From assembly GCA_964405075.1 (NCBI GenBank), contig CAYOMP010000011.1, forward strand, positions 1-40,247: DNA of 40,247 nt, given 5' to 3'. Positions 8,451-16,631 of this stretch are shown here, in pieces. The translations under genes were made by a program, and so were the position numbers. Within the stretch, counting starts at the first letter, position 1, and each line of letters starts with the position of its first letter. Under the pieces are notes generated by a model. It was given only the letters and a program-made list of their open reading frames with translations, made no database searches and was not told the DNA's origin. This DNA is from CAYOMP01 sp964405075. Lineage in GTDB: Bacteria; Bacillota; Clostridia; Lachnospirales; Lachnospiraceae.

Positions 8451-8517
8451 GTATCATAGGAAACACCTTGACGAATTAATGTGATAAAGTATCATGTTAT
8501 CCTATGATACAAAAAGC
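8443..8517. repeat. 75-bp segment bounded by inverted repeats
   Basis: 8443-8460 and 8501-8517 are reverse complements over 17 bases with a single extra T on the left. The enclosed 40 bp carries a TGATA-AAG-TATCA hairpin and a promoter-like sequence. It resembles a small non-autonomous element or a terminator/antiterminator pair; the left arm is shared with the FapA-gene terminator. Confidence 0.5.
8468..8494 (+). promoter_or_regulatory. Promoter-like sequence before the hairpin cluster
   Basis: TTGACG (8468-8473), a 16-bp spacer and TATCAT (8490-8495, within one base) on the plus strand. Transcription would start near 8502 and enter the hairpin cluster, which ends in a plus-strand terminator. 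This is the basis for suggesting a small RNA. Confidence 0.4.
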
Positions 8518-8621
8518 ACTCCGTGCAATATGCGCACTCGCGCGAGGATGTATAATGTCGTAAACGACCGCGCTCGGCGCGAGAATGTGCCAAGGCACAT
8601 TCTTTGTTCTTTTACGCGACC
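8502..8621 (+). ncRNA. Candidate small structured RNA / GC-rich intergenic element
   Basis: Within about 105 bp there are five tight hairpins: GCAC-TCC-GTGC (8517-8527), the palindrome CTCGCGCGAG (8537-8546), GTCGT-AA-ACGAC (8558-8569), CGCGC-TCG-GCGCG (8570-8582) and a 9-bp stem GAATGTGCC with an AA loop (about 8584-8603) followed by TTTGTTCTTTT. The last is an intrinsic terminator on the plus strand only. The region is far richer in G+C than its surroundings and a fragment recurs at 55-82. It could be an sRNA or a mobile intergenic repeat; the sequence does not decide between them. Confidence 0.4.
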
Positions 8622-8640
8622 TACGCAGAACAATCCTAAA

Positions 8641-9501
8641 TTAGAGAATGTCAGACAGATTACTCTGGATTTTTGCTGCAACGTCTGGCTGATTCATAGT
8701 ATAAACGTGAATATTATTAATACCATTAGCTATTAAATCAATAATTTGTTCTGTTGCATAGGCAATACCTGCCTGTTGCATTGCGGCTGGATTATCACCG
8801 AAACGGTCAACTATTGATTTGAAACGACTAGGTAAAATGCAGCCGGACAGCTTACATATTCTTGTAATTTGACTGGCATGAGTTACTGGCATTATTCCAG
8901 CAACAATTGGTACATGTATATCTTTCTCACGAATTTTATATAAATAATTATATAGTACATTGTTGTCAAAGAACATTTGAGTAGTCAAAAATTCACAACC
9001 TGCATCTACTTTTTTCTTTAGATTAAGAATGTCCTCCTTTGTGTTAACAGATTCTGGATGACCTTCAGGATAGCAGGCACCGCCTATGCAAAAACCACCG
9101 TATTCCTTAATAACTGCTACAAGCTCAGAGGCATAGTTATAATGCTCAAAATCAGGAACGCCTTCTTCAGGAATGTCTCCCCTTAAGGCAAGAATGTTTT
9201 CTATTCCTTTTGCCTTTAGCTGTGATAATTGCTCTGTAATTCTATCTTTTGTGGAAGAGACACATGTTAAATGAGCCAAAGCTGTTACGTTACAATTATT
9301 CTGCAAATTTGAAGCGATAGAAACGGTATAATCACTGGTTCCGCCACCAGCACCATAGGTTACACTCATAAAGGAAGGGTTTAACTTAGCTATTTCTGTT
9401 GTGGCCATTTCTACACTTTCGTAAGCATCTGCCTTTTTAGGAGGAAATACTTCAAATGAAAGTGTTATGTTGTCTTTTCCAAGTATTGAACTAATTTTCA
9501 T
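8641..9501 (-). CDS. metF: Methylenetetrahydrofolate reductase
   Basis: Reduces 5,10-methylenetetrahydrofolate to 5-methyltetrahydrofolate, the methyl donor for methionine synthesis; cytoplasmic, FAD-dependent. The 286-aa TIM-barrel protein has the family N-terminus LSFEVFPPKK with the conserved glutamate at residue 17, then SVTYGAGG, LTCVSSTKDRI, LALRGDIPEEG, GGACYPEGHPES and TTQMFFDN in order. Length is typical of bacterial MetF. It stands without other methionine genes, and no S-box riboswitch is visible in the 137-nt upstream gap. A TetR-type gene lies upstream on the same strand, but a control link is only inferred. The stop codon abuts the structured element at 8502-8621. Confidence 0.93.
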   Translation of the reverse strand: MKISSILGKDNITLSFEVFPPKKADAYESVEMATTEIAKLNPSFMSVTYGAGGGTSDYTVSIASNLQNNCNVTALAHLTCVSSTKDRITEQLSQLKAKGIENILALRGDIPEEGVPDFEHYNYASELVAVIKEYGGFCIGGACYPEGHPESVNTKEDILNLKKKVDAGCEFLTTQMFFDNNVLYNYLYKIREKDIHVPIVAGIMPVTHASQITRICKLSGCILPSRFKSIVDRFGDNPAAMQQAGIAYATEQIIDLIANGINNIHVYTMNQPDVAAKIQSNLSDIL

Positions 9502-9538
9502 ATTAATCTCTCTTTTCTATAGGTATTTGTATAAACTT

Positions 9539-9618
9539 AACGAGATACATTCGTTATTGATTTTAAAATAGTATATATTAATTACGGTATTATGACTATC
9601 TTTTACATTAATTAACAA
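9539..9618 (-). promoter_or_regulatory. metF promoter and small leader hairpin
   Basis: On the minus strand, TTGTTA (9613-9618) and CATAAT (9589-9594) are 18 bp apart. The leader then contains AACGA/TCGTT (9539-9555) as a short hairpin before the weak AGAGAG ribosome site. A moderate match by eye. Confidence 0.4.
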
Positions 9619-9638
9619 GATTTGTTCGTGGTTTTAAA

Positions 9639-10205
9639 TCAACACTTTGATAATTTGTATACTATTCTTGCCATTTCTTTTGGTGATTCCTTCATACCGG
9701 TTCGCATCCATTGAATATAAATATTGCAAAGTGCACCGGCATAATAATAGGATGCATAATATTCGGCAGAATTGTCGGGTGTTGTTCCGATTTTTTCTTC
9801 AATATATTTATTTAATCTAAATAACAAAATATCAGTTAGATTTGCTTTGTCAAGGCATAGAACAAAATCCTGATAGTTTTTAAAAAAATGAAAACTATAA
9901 AGGATGTGTTCGTAGCTTCTGAAAGGGAACGAATATACCTCATCAACGGTATGACTGTATTCGTTTAGTATGTAATCCATATAGCTTTCCAATATTTCTA
10001 CTTTAGAAGAAAAATATCTATAATAGGACATTCTGGATACACCAGCTTTTTTTGTAATATCGGATACTGATATTTTGTCTAAATCATTTTCCTTCATAAG
10101 TATCATTAATGCCTGGGCTATACATATCTTAGCAGAAGTTGTAGTGGAAGTATCTAAAAAATCATTTGTTATATTTATTAAAGGTTCATTTGCTTTTTTT
10201 TCCAT
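9639..10205 (-). CDS. TetR/AcrR family transcriptional regulator
   Basis: A 188-aa one-domain regulator. Residues about 28-72 form the TetR DNA-binding domain with the helix-turn-helix ISVSDITKKAGVSRMSYYRYF, then YMDYIL begins the ligand domain. The C-terminal half is helical and aromatic-rich (YYASYYYAGALCNIYIQWM), similar to the C-terminal domain common in Clostridia TetR proteins. AAGGAG lies 6 nt before the ATG. It is upstream of metF on the same strand and not divergent from any gene, so its target is not evident. Ligand unknown. Confidence 0.85.
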   Translation of the reverse strand: MEKKANEPLINITNDFLDTSTTTSAKICIAQALMILMKENDLDKISVSDITKKAGVSRMSYYRYFSSKVEILESYMDYILNEYSHTVDEVYSFPFRSYEHILYSFHFFKNYQDFVLCLDKANLTDILLFRLNKYIEEKIGTTPDNSAEYYASYYYAGALCNIYIQWMRTGMKESPKEMARIVYKLSKC

Positions 10206-10443
10206 ATATGCTCCTTTTGGGTTATGAAATACCCTTTAAGATTGTATTTATGTCAAATTAATGAGTAGTTTTCGTATCTATTTAATAACAAATATCACGA
10301 ATATTTTGTATAAAATCATAAATATATGTAATCAACATATTAATTAAAGACATTAAGAAATACTACATTAGTTAATTGTAACATAAAAAAAGAATTGATA
10401 CACTTCAAAAATATAAAAGACTGGAAAAAAGAGCAGAAAAAAA
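10206..10443. other. AT-rich gap upstream of the TetR gene
   Basis: The gap between the TetR start codon and the terminator at 10444. It should contain the TetR promoter on the minus strand, but no clear -35/-10 pair or operator palindrome was recognised. Confidence 0.5.
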
Positions 10444-10467
10444 AGGTCGCATAAACGCGACCGTTTT
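10438..10467. terminator. Terminator for the germination-protein gene
   Basis: GGTCGC (10444-10449) pairs with GCGACC (10456-10461), with an A-run before and T-run after, so it can act in both directions. For the minus-strand gene ending at 10572 it lies beyond repeat copy A, making that repeat part of the 3' untranslated region. Confidence 0.85.
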
Positions 10468-10476
10468 TGTACATTT

Positions 10477-10573
10477 GATTTACGCGAGCAACGAGGATAA
10501 AATTATGTTTACACGGGGTTTCGACGAGTGCCGCGAAACTAACGAAACTCGCAAAGCGTGTTTTTCATAATTT
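10477..10573 (+). repeat. Intergenic repeat, copy A
   Basis: 97 bp beginning ATTTACGCGAGC. It matches copies at 29322 and 36303 over nearly the whole length, with conserved blocks GAGGA, AAAATTATGTTTA, TTTCGACGA, GCCGCGAAAC, CTCGCAAAGC and TGTTT. This copy and copy C carry about 10 bp more (a second GAAACT-like unit) than copy B. The right end runs into the stop codon of the minus-strand germination gene; the left end lies 15 bp from the terminator hairpin. Confidence 0.85.
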
Positions 10574-12017
10574 AGTCTTTTGGAAGTATGGTGTGATTTA
10601 GACGAAGTCTTGCAATTCGGAGCATTAATTTTTTGAAATTAAAGGGTACGAGAGGATATACATAGCTTTTGCCTGCAATAGTTTTGTTGGTTATAATTGC
10701 CAATATGGTAATAATCCAACCAGCAATAAAACCGTATACATTGAATAGGCTGGTTAATATTAATGTTATGATTCTCATAAATTTTAAGGCAAAATCAAGC
10801 TCAAAGCTAACCTGACTATAGTTAGCTACGGCAACAAATGCCATATACAGCATTACTTCTGCATTGAACCAGCCTGAGGAAACACTAAAATCACCTAAGA
10901 CTAGACCAGCAACAATACTTAAAGGGGTATTTAACATATTTGGGGTATTGATTGCCGCCAGTTTCATAGTATCTACTGCCACCTCCAGCAATAAGAATTG
11001 AACGACTAAGGGTATATTAACAGTATCACGAACTAACGCAAATTCCAGCCAGTGAGGGACTAAATCCGGGTTTTGGGCTAACAGTAGCCATAGTGGAGTC
11101 AGACTTAATGTAACAAAGTTAATTAATAGTCTCGTTATTCGTAAATAAGTTCCTGTGACTGGAGGAAAGTAGTAATCGTTTGCTTCCTCAATAATATCAA
11201 AAATAGATACAGGCAATATCATTGCTGCAGGAGAATTATCTACTAATATAACAATGCTTCCCTCTAATATGCAGGCAGCGGCGGTATCTGGTCGCTCCGA
11301 AAACTTAAATTTTGGAAAAGGGTTGTACCATTTATAAGGGAAAAGACATTCTGCCAGACTTTGTTGATTCATTGTCATTGCATCAACGTCAAGACGGTCT
11401 ATTCTACTTTCTAATTCTTTAAGGAAATCCTTGTCAACACGATTATCCATATATGAAATGACAATGTTCGTATGAGAATTTCTACCTGCGTATTTCATTT
11501 TCATTACAAGATGAGGACTGCGAATTCTACGTCGAATTAAAGCACTGTTAAATACCACAGTTTCAACAAAGCCATCTCTTGAACCTCGCAACACCTTATC
11601 CTTATCCGGCTCATCTACACTTCTGGCGGGAAAATCTCTGGCATCAATCATTATTGCATAATCATATCCCTCAACAATTAGACAACTGATTCCTGTAAGT
11701 ATCTGAATAGTAATTTTTTCAAAGTTATTACTTAGAGCTACTTGGGAAAAGGGTACGTGAATCTTTAGAAATTCTTGTACATCCTTGGGACAATCCTCTG
11801 GTTTGATTTTAGAAAAGATTTCCATAAGCTTTTGTAAAATATTATTATCTGCGAAACCGTCAATAAGGAATAGAGTGGCATTTCTATTTCCGATACATAA
11901 AGGTTTGGCAATTAAGTCGAAGCTTTCCTTTACTTTCAATGTATTTTCTATATATGATATATTTTTTGAAAAATCTTTATATAAGGTTTTAGGTGCATTA
12001 TTTTCTTTGTTAGACAT
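10572..12017 (-). CDS. Spore germination protein, GerA/SpoVAF type
   Basis: A polytopic membrane protein of the GerA A-subunit family, 481 aa, expected in the spore inner membrane. The large hydrophilic N-terminal half (about 1-285) contains family pieces such as LIVEGYDYAIMIDARDFPAR and RRRIRSPHLVMK. The C-terminal half has about five spans, with PPVTGTYLRI, AVDTMKLAAINTPN and SSGWFNAEVMLYM. The SSGWF..E.MLYMAF pattern and the length fit SpoVAF better than nutrient-receptor A subunits. No spoVA genes and no B or C receptor subunits lie beside it, so it is an orphan. Start supported by AAAGGAT. A 13-bp palindrome lies just upstream (12036-12048). Indicates a spore-forming lineage. Confidence 0.85.
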   Translation of the reverse strand: MSNKENNAPKTLYKDFSKNISYIENTLKVKESFDLIAKPLCIGNRNATLFLIDGFADNNILQKLMEIFSKIKPEDCPKDVQEFLKIHVPFSQVALSNNFEKITIQILTGISCLIVEGYDYAIMIDARDFPARSVDEPDKDKVLRGSRDGFVETVVFNSALIRRRIRSPHLVMKMKYAGRNSHTNIVISYMDNRVDKDFLKELESRIDRLDVDAMTMNQQSLAECLFPYKWYNPFPKFKFSERPDTAAACILEGSIVILVDNSPAAMILPVSIFDIIEEANDYYFPPVTGTYLRITRLLINFVTLSLTPLWLLLAQNPDLVPHWLEFALVRDTVNIPLVVQFLLLEVAVDTMKLAAINTPNMLNTPLSIVAGLVLGDFSVSSGWFNAEVMLYMAFVAVANYSQVSFELDFALKFMRIITLILTSLFNVYGFIAGWIITILAIITNKTIAGKSYVYPLVPFNFKKLMLRIARLRLNHTILPKD

Positions 12018-12035
12018 TGGACAAATCCTTTCTTT

Positions 12036-12048
12036 GACCTTAAAGGTC
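12036..12048. promoter_or_regulatory. 13-bp palindrome before the germination gene
   Basis: A perfect GACCTT-A-AAGGTC palindrome 19 nt upstream of the ATG on the minus strand. It could be an operator or a short hairpin in the leader. No convincing sigma-F or sigma-G promoter was found by eye. Confidence 0.35.
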
Positions 12049-12197
12049 CGAATTTACTTTAAATAGTTTTTCCAATAAAAAGCTAAATATACAAAAAATG
12101 ATAGATAGAAATATTCAGATACAGGGTTTACAATTTTGTGAAAAACACTTGTAGTTTTAGTTATGGGAAAAATGAAAAGAGAACGGTTGATCTTGCC

Positions 12198-12280
12198 ATA
12201 AGTACAATTTAATGTGTAGTATTTGTGATTATAGCAATGAGAGATATGAAAATCTGATATAAGTACAATATTGTGTATTT
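12198..12280. repeat. Pair of direct repeats upstream of the membrane-glycosyltransferase cluster
   Basis: ATAAGTACAAT followed by a TGTGTA-containing tail occurs at 12198 and again at 12259, 61 bp apart, close to six helical turns. They sit upstream of the promoter at 12326-12352. Possible binding sites for a dimeric regulator; inferred only. Confidence 0.4.
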
Positions 12281-12296
12281 AGATATTGAATTAGGG

Positions 12297-12352
12297 TTAA
12301 GGTTCAGCCTTAAAATAATAAGGTGTTGTTTATGGCTAAAATATGATATAAT
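12297..12352 (+). promoter_or_regulatory. Hairpin and extended -10 promoter for the glycosyltransferase cluster
   Basis: A TTAAGG-TTCAG-CCTTAA hairpin (12297-12313) precedes TTGTTT (12326-12331) and TATAAT (12347-12352), which has the extended TGA directly before it. The spacer is short (15 bp), so recognition probably depends on the extended -10. The start point is near 12359. Confidence 0.6.
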
Positions 12353-12358
12353 GAGCGT

Positions 12359-12529
12359 TAGTGAGCTGGAGCAAGAGTAGCTTGTTCAAAGTACGCGGCG
12401 AATGACGATTACTATAGATTTCGAAGAAAACGTCAAGTAGAAGAGCTAATCGTGATATGATGACAACTATTGGAAAAAGTTAATTTAGGAAAATATATTG
12501 AGATAAATATGTATAAAGGGGAGAGTAGA
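12359..12529 (+). promoter_or_regulatory. Structured 5' leader with competing stems
   Basis: The roughly 170-nt leader has a 7-bp hairpin at 12369-12387 (loop AGTAG). Next, TGACG (12403-12407) can pair with CGTCA (12431-12435), while the overlapping ACGATTA (12405-12411) can pair with TAATCGT (12447-12453). These two pairings exclude each other, the arrangement expected of a switch. It does not match any riboswitch class I recognise. No T-tract follows either stem, so any control would act on translation or stability. Confidence 0.4.
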
Positions 12530-14107
12530 ATGTCTAACACTAATTCATTGAAGATAAAGGGAAAAATAAATTTTGACTGGTATAAAATAATGCTTGTTTT
12601 AGTTTTGATTATTGGATTCGCGGCTAGACTTTTAGCATTGGGTTCAACGCCAACAGGACTTAATCAGGATGAAGCTTATGCAGGGTATGAGGCATATTCG
12701 TTACTTAATTATCATATGGATTCACATGGGTATGCTAATCCCGTATATTTTACATCATGGGGAAGTGGAATGAATGTATTGTATAGTTATCTTACTATTC
12801 CGGTTATTGCATTAACCGGAAATCATTTAACCGTTGCTGCGGTTAGATTTCCACAGGCATTATTTGCCTGCATTTCACTCTGGGTATTTTATTTGTTATT
12901 AAAAGAAATTCTTTCGGACAAAAAGCAGGTGTTGTTAGGAACTTTGATTTTTGCTGTTATGCCTTGGCACATTATGATTGCACATTGGGGATTAGAATCT
13001 AATATTGCACCGGCATTTTTGCTATTTGGCACATACTTTTTGGTAAAAGCTGTAAACAATACAAAGTTTTACATACCTGCCGCCATTGCGTATGGATTAT
13101 CTTTGTATTCATACGCACCATTATGGTTATTTGTGCCATTGATTTTAGTGCTGGTATTTTTGTATTTGTTGTGTAGCAAAAAATTTAAATTAGACGCGTA
13201 TTTAGTAATTGGTGTAATTATTCTGTTTGTATTAGCATTACCATTAATGTTGTTTTTGTTAGTAAATAATGGATTTATTTCGGAAATTAATACTAGATTT
13301 TTTTCTATACCTAAGTTATTGGAATATCGAGGTGGAGAATTATCTTTAAGTAATTTAAAGTATTCGATATACAATTTTTATACAATGTTTTCGACTCAAA
13401 GCGATGATTTGATTTGGAATAGTACCAGCCAGTTTGGAATGTATTATAAGTTCAGTACTCCATTTATACTAATTGGAGTATATAGGATTTTTGCAGATAC
13501 AATAAAAAGTATTAAAAGCCGTAGCTATAATCCAATAACATTTATAGCTATCAGCATTTTGGCTGGATTGGTATTTGCTTTGTTAATTGGGAACATAAAT
13601 GTTAATAAGGTTAATACATTACATATTCCTTTGATTTTTGCGCTTGTTATAGGACTTATAGAGTTCGCATCCTGGTTTAAGAAAAATATATATCAATATA
13701 TTGCTTTTATTTATATTGTGGCATTTATAGCCTTTGGAGCATTTTACTTTAATATGTATGATTTATATATTGCCTCTGATTTTCAAAGTGGAATTATTGA
13801 AGCGGTGGATTTTGCCGAAGACTTGGAAACAGACAGAATTTATGTGAATAATGATGACATTTCTTTTGCAAAAGTCTTATTTGCGACTGAATATCCGGCA
13901 ACAGACTATGTGGCAAATGCTACATTTGACCCTGAATTGCCATTTGATGCTATTCCAGTCACATTTGGTAAGTATATGATGAGAATAGATACAGATAATT
14001 TGGATGATAGAGGTGCATACATTATTTTGGAAGGTCAGGCTTCGGTGTTTAGTGAACAGGGATTTAATATTGAAACTTTTGATAAATGCTGTGTAGCGTA
14101 TAAATAG
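12530..14107 (+). CDS. Polytopic GT-C-type glycosyltransferase (ArnT/PMT-like)
   Basis: A 525-aa membrane protein with about 12 spans. The first span (about 18-36) is followed by an outward loop with the acidic pair LNQDEAYAGYEAY (D47, E48), the hallmark of GT-C enzymes that use lipid-phosphate sugars. HIMIAHWGLESNIAPAF further along resembles PMT-family loops. The C-terminal portion (about 430-525) is hydrophilic and probably extracytoplasmic. The ATG at 12530 is chosen for the GGGGAG site at 12518-12523; an upstream TTG at 12470 would lie in the structured leader. First of four such genes. Donor and acceptor unknown; a role in cell-surface glycan or glycolipid decoration is inferred. Confidence 0.75.
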   Translation: MSNTNSLKIKGKINFDWYKIMLVLVLIIGFAARLLALGSTPTGLNQDEAYAGYEAYSLLNYHMDSHGYANPVYFTSWGSGMNVLYSYLTIPVIALTGNHLTVAAVRFPQALFACISLWVFYLLLKEILSDKKQVLLGTLIFAVMPWHIMIAHWGLESNIAPAFLLFGTYFLVKAVNNTKFYIPAAIAYGLSLYSYAPLWLFVPLILVLVFLYLLCSKKFKLDAYLVIGVIILFVLALPLMLFLLVNNGFISEINTRFFSIPKLLEYRGGELSLSNLKYSIYNFYTMFSTQSDDLIWNSTSQFGMYYKFSTPFILIGVYRIFADTIKSIKSRSYNPITFIAISILAGLVFALLIGNINVNKVNTLHIPLIFALVIGLIEFASWFKKNIYQYIAFIYIVAFIAFGAFYFNMYDLYIASDFQSGIIEAVDFAEDLETDRIYVNNDDISFAKVLFATEYPATDYVANATFDPELPFDAIPVTFGKYMMRIDTDNLDDRGAYIILEGQASVFSEQGFNIETFDKCCVAYK

Positions 14108-14160
14108 CAAAATATAGAAAGGAAAGATATAAAATATTTATATCAAATAAGTCTTAATTT

Positions 14161-16458
14161 ATGGATAAAATGAATTCGGTTGGAAAATTAGACAAAATGG
14201 ATGGTCAAAATAAAAGTTTAAATATAAGAAATATATTGTATCTGTTATCTCTTTGTATATTTATTGTTCCTGTTTTTTATATAGCATTTAAAGCTTTTAA
14301 CTTGGAAGAAGCAAATGTTCTATCTACAATAATAGTAGGGAAAAAAGTGTATATCTATATGATTCTTGGAATTGTTGCAATTGTTGGATTTTTATATAAT
14401 GTATATACATTAGTATTGGGAAATAAAAAAGAATTAACTGAAAATGTTGGTGGAATAGGTAAGAAAGAGAATAATATTATTAGATTTTTGCCATACATCA
14501 TTTTGATAATTATATGTGGGTTGCAAATTGCATTTGTTATCTGTCAAAAGGCACATTTAAGGTATGATACATTGAAAATATTTGATCAGGCTGTTTGGAT
14601 TGCTGAAGGAAATGAATTGTCGCCAGAGTATTCTAATGGATATTTTGCAATATATCCTAACAATATTCCCTTATGTATAATTACAGCTTGGTTACTAAAG
14701 ATACCTATGTTCATTGGTATGGATAAATCATTGTTAATGTTATATGTGCAGATTATTAACTGTATAATGATATCTCTGGCATATTTTTTTACATACAAAA
14801 CATTGGAATATATTCGGAAAACAAGTGGAATTTTATTTTTATTAATATGTTTATTTAATCCAATGACATATGTTCTGGCACCTTTTTATTATACACATAC
14901 ATTCTCTATGTTCTTTTCTTGTGGTGCTATTTATCTTTTTGCACTGATTTTTGATAAGTATAAAGAAGGCAGAGCCTTTGAATTAAATAAGAAAAAAGAT
15001 GTTAAGGTTTTGATATATGCAGTATTAATGGGGATATTACTGGTATTAGGTGTCAAGGTTCGTGCCACAGTTGGAATTGTAGGTATTGCACTATTTATAT
15101 ATTTAATTTTGCAAATTAAATGTATAATAAATAATTCTGTTAAGTTAAAAAATTTCTTCAAGATTTTATGTGGATTTTTGGCTGGATGCATTGCTTCGTT
15201 TGCAATTTTTACAGCAATTCAAAGTATTTATGTGAAATATGATTATAAAGAAACTGGGTATCCGTCAACAAATTGGATAATGTTAGGGCTTAGCAGCACA
15301 GCAGGTTATAATGCTGCAGATGACGAAGCAATCAAGAACTTATCAACAAAGGAAGAACGAAATGCCTATGCTGTTTCTCAAATAAAATCACGAATTAATA
15401 CAATTGGTGTTTCAGGATTATTAACTCATGGAAAATACAAGTTGCGTCTCACATGGAGTGATGGCGTTGATGATTTTATAGATAATATAAGTGCAACAAG
15501 CATTGGTTCCACTAAGGATGATTTGATTTCAGGACAAAAGAATGATATGTTGGTTGCTTATAGTCATATTTATTGTGCGACATTGTTCTTAAGTATATTT
15601 GTGGCGGTAATGGGAAGCATTATTTCAACTTTTATGTTTTTTATAAAGAAAAGAAAAAGCGAAAATATTTTCTGTATTTCGTCAGATGGAAAGATTGGAT
15701 TAGAATACATATTTATATTAAATCTATTAGGTGGAATTATGTTTCATTTAGTCTGGGAAGCCGGACAGGTGTATAGTATTTCCTTTATGTGTTCAACAAT
15801 GGCATTAGCAACACTGGGTATAATGGAAATTGCTAATTGTTTAAACAAATTAACTAATTCCAATACAGTATTTTCAAATGCGAAAAAGAATGGAAAGATA
15901 GTTAATGCTATAGCTATGGCTGTTTGCATTTTACTAGGGTGTGGTTTGATGTTATTTACGCATAATAGACTTGGAAAGACAGTATCTATGCATTACTCAT
16001 TAGCCGTAAAACAGGATTTATCAGAATTAAGTGAATTGGATACTCCGTTGCTAACAGATACTTATACTCAAACTTTTACGGTACAGAAACCATTTAATAC
16101 CTTTGGCGTAAAGGTGTTTAATGCATTAGGAGCGGATAATTGTTCATTGTATAAAATAAGTATAAAGAATGCTGATGGAACAGTAATTACAACTCAGGAT
16201 ATATTGGGTGCGAATGCCTTTAATAATGATTTCTATACGATAGAATTTCCTACTATTATACCTAATGGTAAAACAGAGTATATGGTTACAATTACTCCAG
16301 AGATAGTCAGTGATGTTCATAGTTTGATATTTGGTGCCTATAACACTAATAATTATGATATATATGAGAATGGATGTTTATATGTTAATGATTCAGCTAC
16401 TTTAAGTGACCTTGCATTTAAGGTGATGTATAAGTATGAAGGTGCGTATTGGCAGTAG
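14161..16458 (+). CDS. Large polytopic membrane protein, probable GT-C glycosyltransferase with C-terminal extracytoplasmic domain
   Basis: 765 aa. Spans at about 25-45, 63-85 and 108-128 precede an outward loop LRYDTLKIFDQAVW (D136, D142) suited to a GT-C active site, followed by roughly eight more spans to about residue 620. The last 125 residues are soluble, beta-rich and look like a jelly-roll module (FGVKVFNALGADNC, YTIEFPTIIPNGKTEYMVTI), plausibly carbohydrate-binding and outside the membrane. No good ribosome site lies before the ATG at 14161; ATGs at 14170 and 14197 are alternatives with no better site, so translation may be weak or coupled. It lies 53 bp after the first glycosyltransferase. 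Function inferred from topology and context only. Confidence 0.65.
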   Translation: MDKMNSVGKLDKMDGQNKSLNIRNILYLLSLCIFIVPVFYIAFKAFNLEEANVLSTIIVGKKVYIYMILGIVAIVGFLYNVYTLVLGNKKELTENVGGIGKKENNIIRFLPYIILIIICGLQIAFVICQKAHLRYDTLKIFDQAVWIAEGNELSPEYSNGYFAIYPNNIPLCIITAWLLKIPMFIGMDKSLLMLYVQIINCIMISLAYFFTYKTLEYIRKTSGILFLLICLFNPMTYVLAPFYYTHTFSMFFSCGAIYLFALIFDKYKEGRAFELNKKKDVKVLIYAVLMGILLVLGVKVRATVGIVGIALFIYLILQIKCIINNSVKLKNFFKILCGFLAGCIASFAIFTAIQSIYVKYDYKETGYPSTNWIMLGLSSTAGYNAADDEAIKNLSTKEERNAYAVSQIKSRINTIGVSGLLTHGKYKLRLTWSDGVDDFIDNISATSIGSTKDDLISGQKNDMLVAYSHIYCATLFLSIFVAVMGSIISTFMFFIKKRKSENIFCISSDGKIGLEYIFILNLLGGIMFHLVWEAGQVYSISFMCSTMALATLGIMEIANCLNKLTNSNTVFSNAKKNGKIVNAIAMAVCILLGCGLMLFTHNRLGKTVSMHYSLAVKQDLSELSELDTPLLTDTYTQTFTVQKPFNTFGVKVFNALGADNCSLYKISIKNADGTVITTQDILGANAFNNDFYTIEFPTIIPNGKTEYMVTITPEIVSDVHSLIFGAYNTNNYDIYENGCLYVNDSATLSDLAFKVMYKYEGAYWQ

Positions 16459-16631
16459 AGAGCTAAAGGATGGTTGTCATATATGGAATTCATTTTTGTA
16501 AAATATTTCTGACTATGGCAGCAAGCTGAATGAATAAAGCAATTTTTAAAAATAATGAGTAGTTTACAAAATAAATTAATATGTTATATAATCTATCGAG
16601 TGGAAAATATAAAAAAGCGAAGGAGAAAGTT
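16459..16631 (+). promoter_or_regulatory. Internal promoter between membrane-protein genes
   Basis: The 173-nt gap holds TTTACA (16563-16568) and TATAAT (16587-16592), 18 bp apart, with start near 16599 and the AAGGAG of the next gene at 16619-16624. The paralogous pair downstream can therefore be expressed independently. Nothing else was recognised in the gap. Confidence 0.6.

Noticed and set aside
8494..8736. 80-codon frame on the plus strand across the hairpin cluster
   Set aside because: It runs through palindromic, GC-rich non-coding sequence and into the antisense of metF; no ribosome site.
9502..9638. SAM riboswitch before metF
   Set aside because: None of the S-box conserved segments is visible in the 137-nt gap.
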